From an uncultured Spirochaetales bacterium (lineage in GTDB: Bacteria; Spirochaetota; Spirochaetia; Sphaerochaetales; Sphaerochaetaceae), in the NCBI GenBank assembly GCA_949285785.1, contig CASEAG010000028.1, forward strand, positions 62,001 through 126,000: a DNA stretch of 64,000 nucleotides, read 5' to 3'. This document shows positions 61,794 to 64,000 of this stretch, one piece after another. The stretch's first letter is position 1, and each line of letters begins with the position of its first letter. A program made the position numbers and the translations under genes. A model generated the notes under the pieces. The model ran no database searches, was not told the origin of the DNA, and saw nothing but the letters and a program-made list of their open reading frames with translations.

Positions 61794-61837
61794 CAGGCCT
61801 CTTCCAGAAGAAGCCTGAGGGAGGTTATCATTCACTC

Positions 61838-62383
61838 ATGGACATAAGATTCGCAACCGAAGAGGACGCACCAGCCCTTCTTGAGATATACGGGCAGTAC
61901 ATTGACAGCCCGATAACATTCGAGACCAGTCTTCCATCACTCGAGGACTTCAGGTGGCGCATCAGGGAGTTCTCACGCGACTACCCCTATCTCGTCAGCG
62001 TCCAGGACGGAAGGATCACGGGCTACGCCTATGCCCACAGGGCATTCACACGCGACGCCTACCGCTTCGATGCCGAGACAACGATCTACCTGTCTCGCGA
62101 CAGCCAGCATTCAGGCACGGGACCGATGCTTTATGCGAAGCTGCTGGACTATCTCAGGAGGATGAACGTCGTCAACGCCTACGCACTCGTCACGGAGCCG
62201 AACAGGCAGTCCATATATTTCCACCAGAGGATGGGTTTCAGGGCATTCGCGACCTTCCAGGACTCGGGTTACAAGCTGGATCGATGGATCAGCGTCATCT
62301 GGCTGGTGAAGGTGCTCAACCCACGAGAAGGCAGGCCTGCCGAGATCAGGAGCATACGCGACGTCCTGGCGGAGGAGGCCTGA
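61838..62383 (+). CDS. GNAT N-acetyltransferase (PAT-like)
   Basis: A 181-residue acetyltransferase of the phosphinothricin/methionine-sulfoximine (PAT/MnaT) type. FATEEDAPALLEIYGQYI and TPIT-like SPITFETS are followed by the acetyl-CoA loop region (SGTGPMLYAKLL, where PAT has GxGxG) and a C-terminal aromatic tail. ATG 61838 lies 6 nt after TATCAT (61826-61831), as in the other probable leaderless genes; GGAGG is 14 nt away, too far for a good ribosome site. The substrate is not established. Confidence 0.85.
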   Translation: MDIRFATEEDAPALLEIYGQYIDSPITFETSLPSLEDFRWRIREFSRDYPYLVSVQDGRITGYAYAHRAFTRDAYRFDAETTIYLSRDSQHSGTGPMLYAKLLDYLRRMNVVNAYALVTEPNRQSIYFHQRMGFRAFATFQDSGYKLDRWISVIWLVKVLNPREGRPAEIRSIRDVLAEEA

Positions 62384-62390
62384 CGGCCTC
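62375..62390. terminator. tiny hairpin spanning both stop codons of the convergent pair
   Basis: GAGGCC-TGAC-GGCCTC is a 6-bp perfect stem with a 4-nt loop; the GNAT stop lies in the loop. No U-tract follows in either direction, so its termination role is uncertain. Confidence 0.35.
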
Positions 62391-63900
62391 ATTTCACCTC
62401 TAGCTTCTGATGGTCCTTGAGTATGACGTCATGGGCACCACCTTCGACGATTGAAGTCGGCGAGACGATCGTAAGCTTCGCCTTGGTCTTGAACTCGTCC
62501 AGGTCCAGCGCACCGCAGTTGCACATGGTCGAGCGGATCTTGAGAAGCGTCACCGCGACATTGTCCTTGAGGCTTCCAGCATATGGTACATATGAGTCGA
62601 CGCCTTCGACGAAGCTCAGCTTCTTGTCGCCTCCCAGGTCGTAGCGCTGCCAGTTGCGTGCCCTGGCGCTTCCCTCCCCCCAGTACTCCTTCATGTAGTT
62701 TCCGTTGATGGACACGAGGTTCGAGGGGGACTCGTCGAAGCGGGCGAAATAGCGGCCGAGCATCAGGAAGTCGGCTCCCATGGCCAGGGCGAGCGTCATG
62801 TGGTAGTCGTAGACTATTCCACCATCCGAGCATACCGGCACGTAGACTCCGGTCTCCTCGAAATACCTGTCGCGCTCCCTGACCACATCGATCAGGGCAC
62901 TGGCCTGACCGCGTCCGATCCCCTTCGTCTCGCGGGTGATGCAGATCGAGCCGCCGCCTATGCCGACCTTGACGAAATCAGCTCCGCAATCGGCAAGGAA
63001 GCGGAAGCCTTCGGCGTCGACGACGTTGCCGGCACCGACCTTGACAGTGTCGCCATACTTTTCCCTGATCCAGGCAAGAGTCCGCTTCTGCCATTCGCTG
63101 AAGCCTTCCGAGGAGTCGATGCACAGCACATCGGCGCCAGCGGCGACGAGAGAGGGAACCCTCTCCTCGTAGTCGCGCGTGTTGATTCCGGCTCCGACGA
63201 TGTACCGCTTGTCCTTGTCCAGCAGCTCGTCGGGATTCTCCTTGTGCGTGGAGTAGTCCTTGCGGAAGACGAAGGATACCAGGTGCCCATTCTTGTCGAT
63301 CACCGGAAGCTGGTTCAGCTTATGCTCCCAGATCATGTCGTTGGCCTCGGACAGCGTTATTCCATCTCGTCCCACGACGAGCTTGTCGAAAGGCGTCATG
63401 AAGGATGCGACCGTCTCGTCCCCTTTCATGCGGCTTATCCTATAGTCGCGGCTTGTGACGACACCCAGCAGCCTTCCATCCGATTCCCCGTTATCGGTGA
63501 CAGCGATCGTGGAATGCCCTGTTCTACGGGTCAGCTCAAGCACATCGTTCAGCGTTGCATCCGGCCTTATGTTGGAGTCGGATACGACGAAGCCCGCCTT
63601 GTAGCTCTTGACCCTGGCGACCATCCTCGCCTCGTCCTCGATGCTCTGCGAGCCGTAGATGAAGGCCACTCCGCCCTCCCGTGCCAGTGCCTGGCCCATC
63701 TTCTCCCCGGAGACGGACTGCATGATCGCGCTGACCATGGGGATATTGAGCATGAGAGGACACTTCTCATGCCCCTTGCGGAACTTCACCAGCGGTGTCT
63801 TCAACGAAACATTCGAGGGAATGCATTCACTCGAGGAATAGCCTGGAATGAGCAGGTACTCGGAAAACGTCCTGCTGAGCTCATCATAATAATATGCCAT
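62389..63900 (-). CDS. guaB: IMP dehydrogenase
   Basis: A 503-residue enzyme that oxidises IMP to XMP, the committed step of GMP synthesis. The TIM barrel has the active-site loop [18 protein letters not shown] with the catalytic Cys. Two CBS domains are inserted at about residues 105-220 ([34 protein letters not shown]). AAGGAG lies 15 nt upstream of the ATG, rather far. It ends 5 nt from the GNAT stop. The last 100 bases of the window hold only its upstream region. Confidence 0.95.
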   Translation of the reverse strand: MAYYYDELSRTFSEYLLIPGYSSSECIPSNVSLKTPLVKFRKGHEKCPLMLNIPMVSAIMQSVSGEKMGQALAREGGVAFIYGSQSIEDEARMVARVKSYKAGFVVSDSNIRPDATLNDVLELTRRTGHSTIAVTDNGESDGRLLGVVTSRDYRISRMKGDETVASFMTPFDKLVVGRDGITLSEANDMIWEHKLNQLPVIDKNGHLVSFVFRKDYSTHKENPDELLDKDKRYIVGAGINTRDYEERVPSLVAAGADVLCIDSSEGFSEWQKRTLAWIREKYGDTVKVGAGNVVDAEGFRFLADCGADFVKVGIGGGSICITRETKGIGRGQASALIDVVRERDRYFEETGVYVPVCSDGGIVYDYHMTLALAMGADFLMLGRYFARFDESPSNLVSINGNYMKEYWGEGSARARNWQRYDLGGDKKLSFVEGVDSYVPYAGSLKDNVAVTLLKIRSTMCNCGALDLDEFKTKAKLTIVSPTSIVEGGAHDVILKDHQKLEVK

Positions 63901-64000
63901 ATCTGCCGATTGAAACTCCTTGCACTATTATTCCCCAATGGCGCCTTTCTTTGCAACAAGTGCGCACATCGATCATGCGGATGCGCAACACTGTTGCATA

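Overview
The window reads as a contiguous piece of a spirochaete chromosome, most like the Sphaerochaeta/Treponema side of the phylum and probably gut-associated. The main reasons are a V-type ATPase operon in the spirochaete order E, DUF2764, A, B, D, I, K; an LptD-like outer-membrane protein inside a uvrA/phoH/pgpH/ybeY cluster; periplasmic proteins with the FANGSSE-type leader end usual in these bacteria; and many sugar-uptake and glycoside-hydrolase genes. GC is high (high fifties by eye) with strong GC3 codon bias, except for an AT-rich patch near 23.0-24.8 kb. Coding density is high and most genes are on the minus strand. No insertion sequence, prophage or CRISPR array was seen. The species assignment is inference.

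Layout. (1) 1-13.5 kb, minus strand: one ten-gene, tightly spaced operon starting at a TTGCAC-17-TAGAAT promoter: small YhcH-like protein, ispG, uvrA, lptD-like, phoH, pgpH (7TM-HD), ybeY, SAM hydroxide adenosyltransferase, ECF S component, duplicated ECF ATPase running off the left edge. (2) 13.8-24.8 kb: Ca2+ P-type ATPase, PfkB sugar kinase, nrdAB (class I ribonucleotide reductase), nitroreductase, glycerate kinase, then a low-GC NERD/zinc-ribbon protein and a lipoprotein behind a promoter containing a G8 tract. (3) 24.9-29.7 kb: lacI-sulfatase-GH3 operon with a perfect LacI-type operator. (4) 29.8-38.6 kb: sodium/solute symporter and the V-ATPase operon, whose K subunit carries the residues of a Na+ site. 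(5) 38.8-49.6 kb: split beta-galactosidase (lacL/lacM), small GIY-YIG protein, uridine phosphorylase, split LysO-type exporter, three tandem palindromic repeats, and a sugar ABC-GH43-ArsR-fusion-esterase operon. (6) 49.8-64 kb: mutS2 and rsgA diverging from a pentapeptide/metallo-beta-lactamase pair, rluD-like, PLP homeostasis protein, type IV ABC-like membrane protein, tRNA-Val(UAC), MATE transporter, pdxA, a DUF4190-like protein, a candidate structured RNA, azlCD, GNAT and guaB.

How it fits together. The carbohydrate genes describe import of oligosaccharides through ABC or sodium symport systems and hydrolysis mainly in the cytoplasm, since GH3, sulfatase, GH43, LacLM and esterase all lack signal peptides. 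Each locus has a local regulator. The V-ATPase K-subunit signature, the adjacent sodium symporter and the MATE exporter suggest sodium-based energetics. Several promoters share an extended -10 (TGC before TAnnnT/C), and at several genes the start codon lies exactly 6 nt after the -10 box, which suggests leaderless mRNAs.
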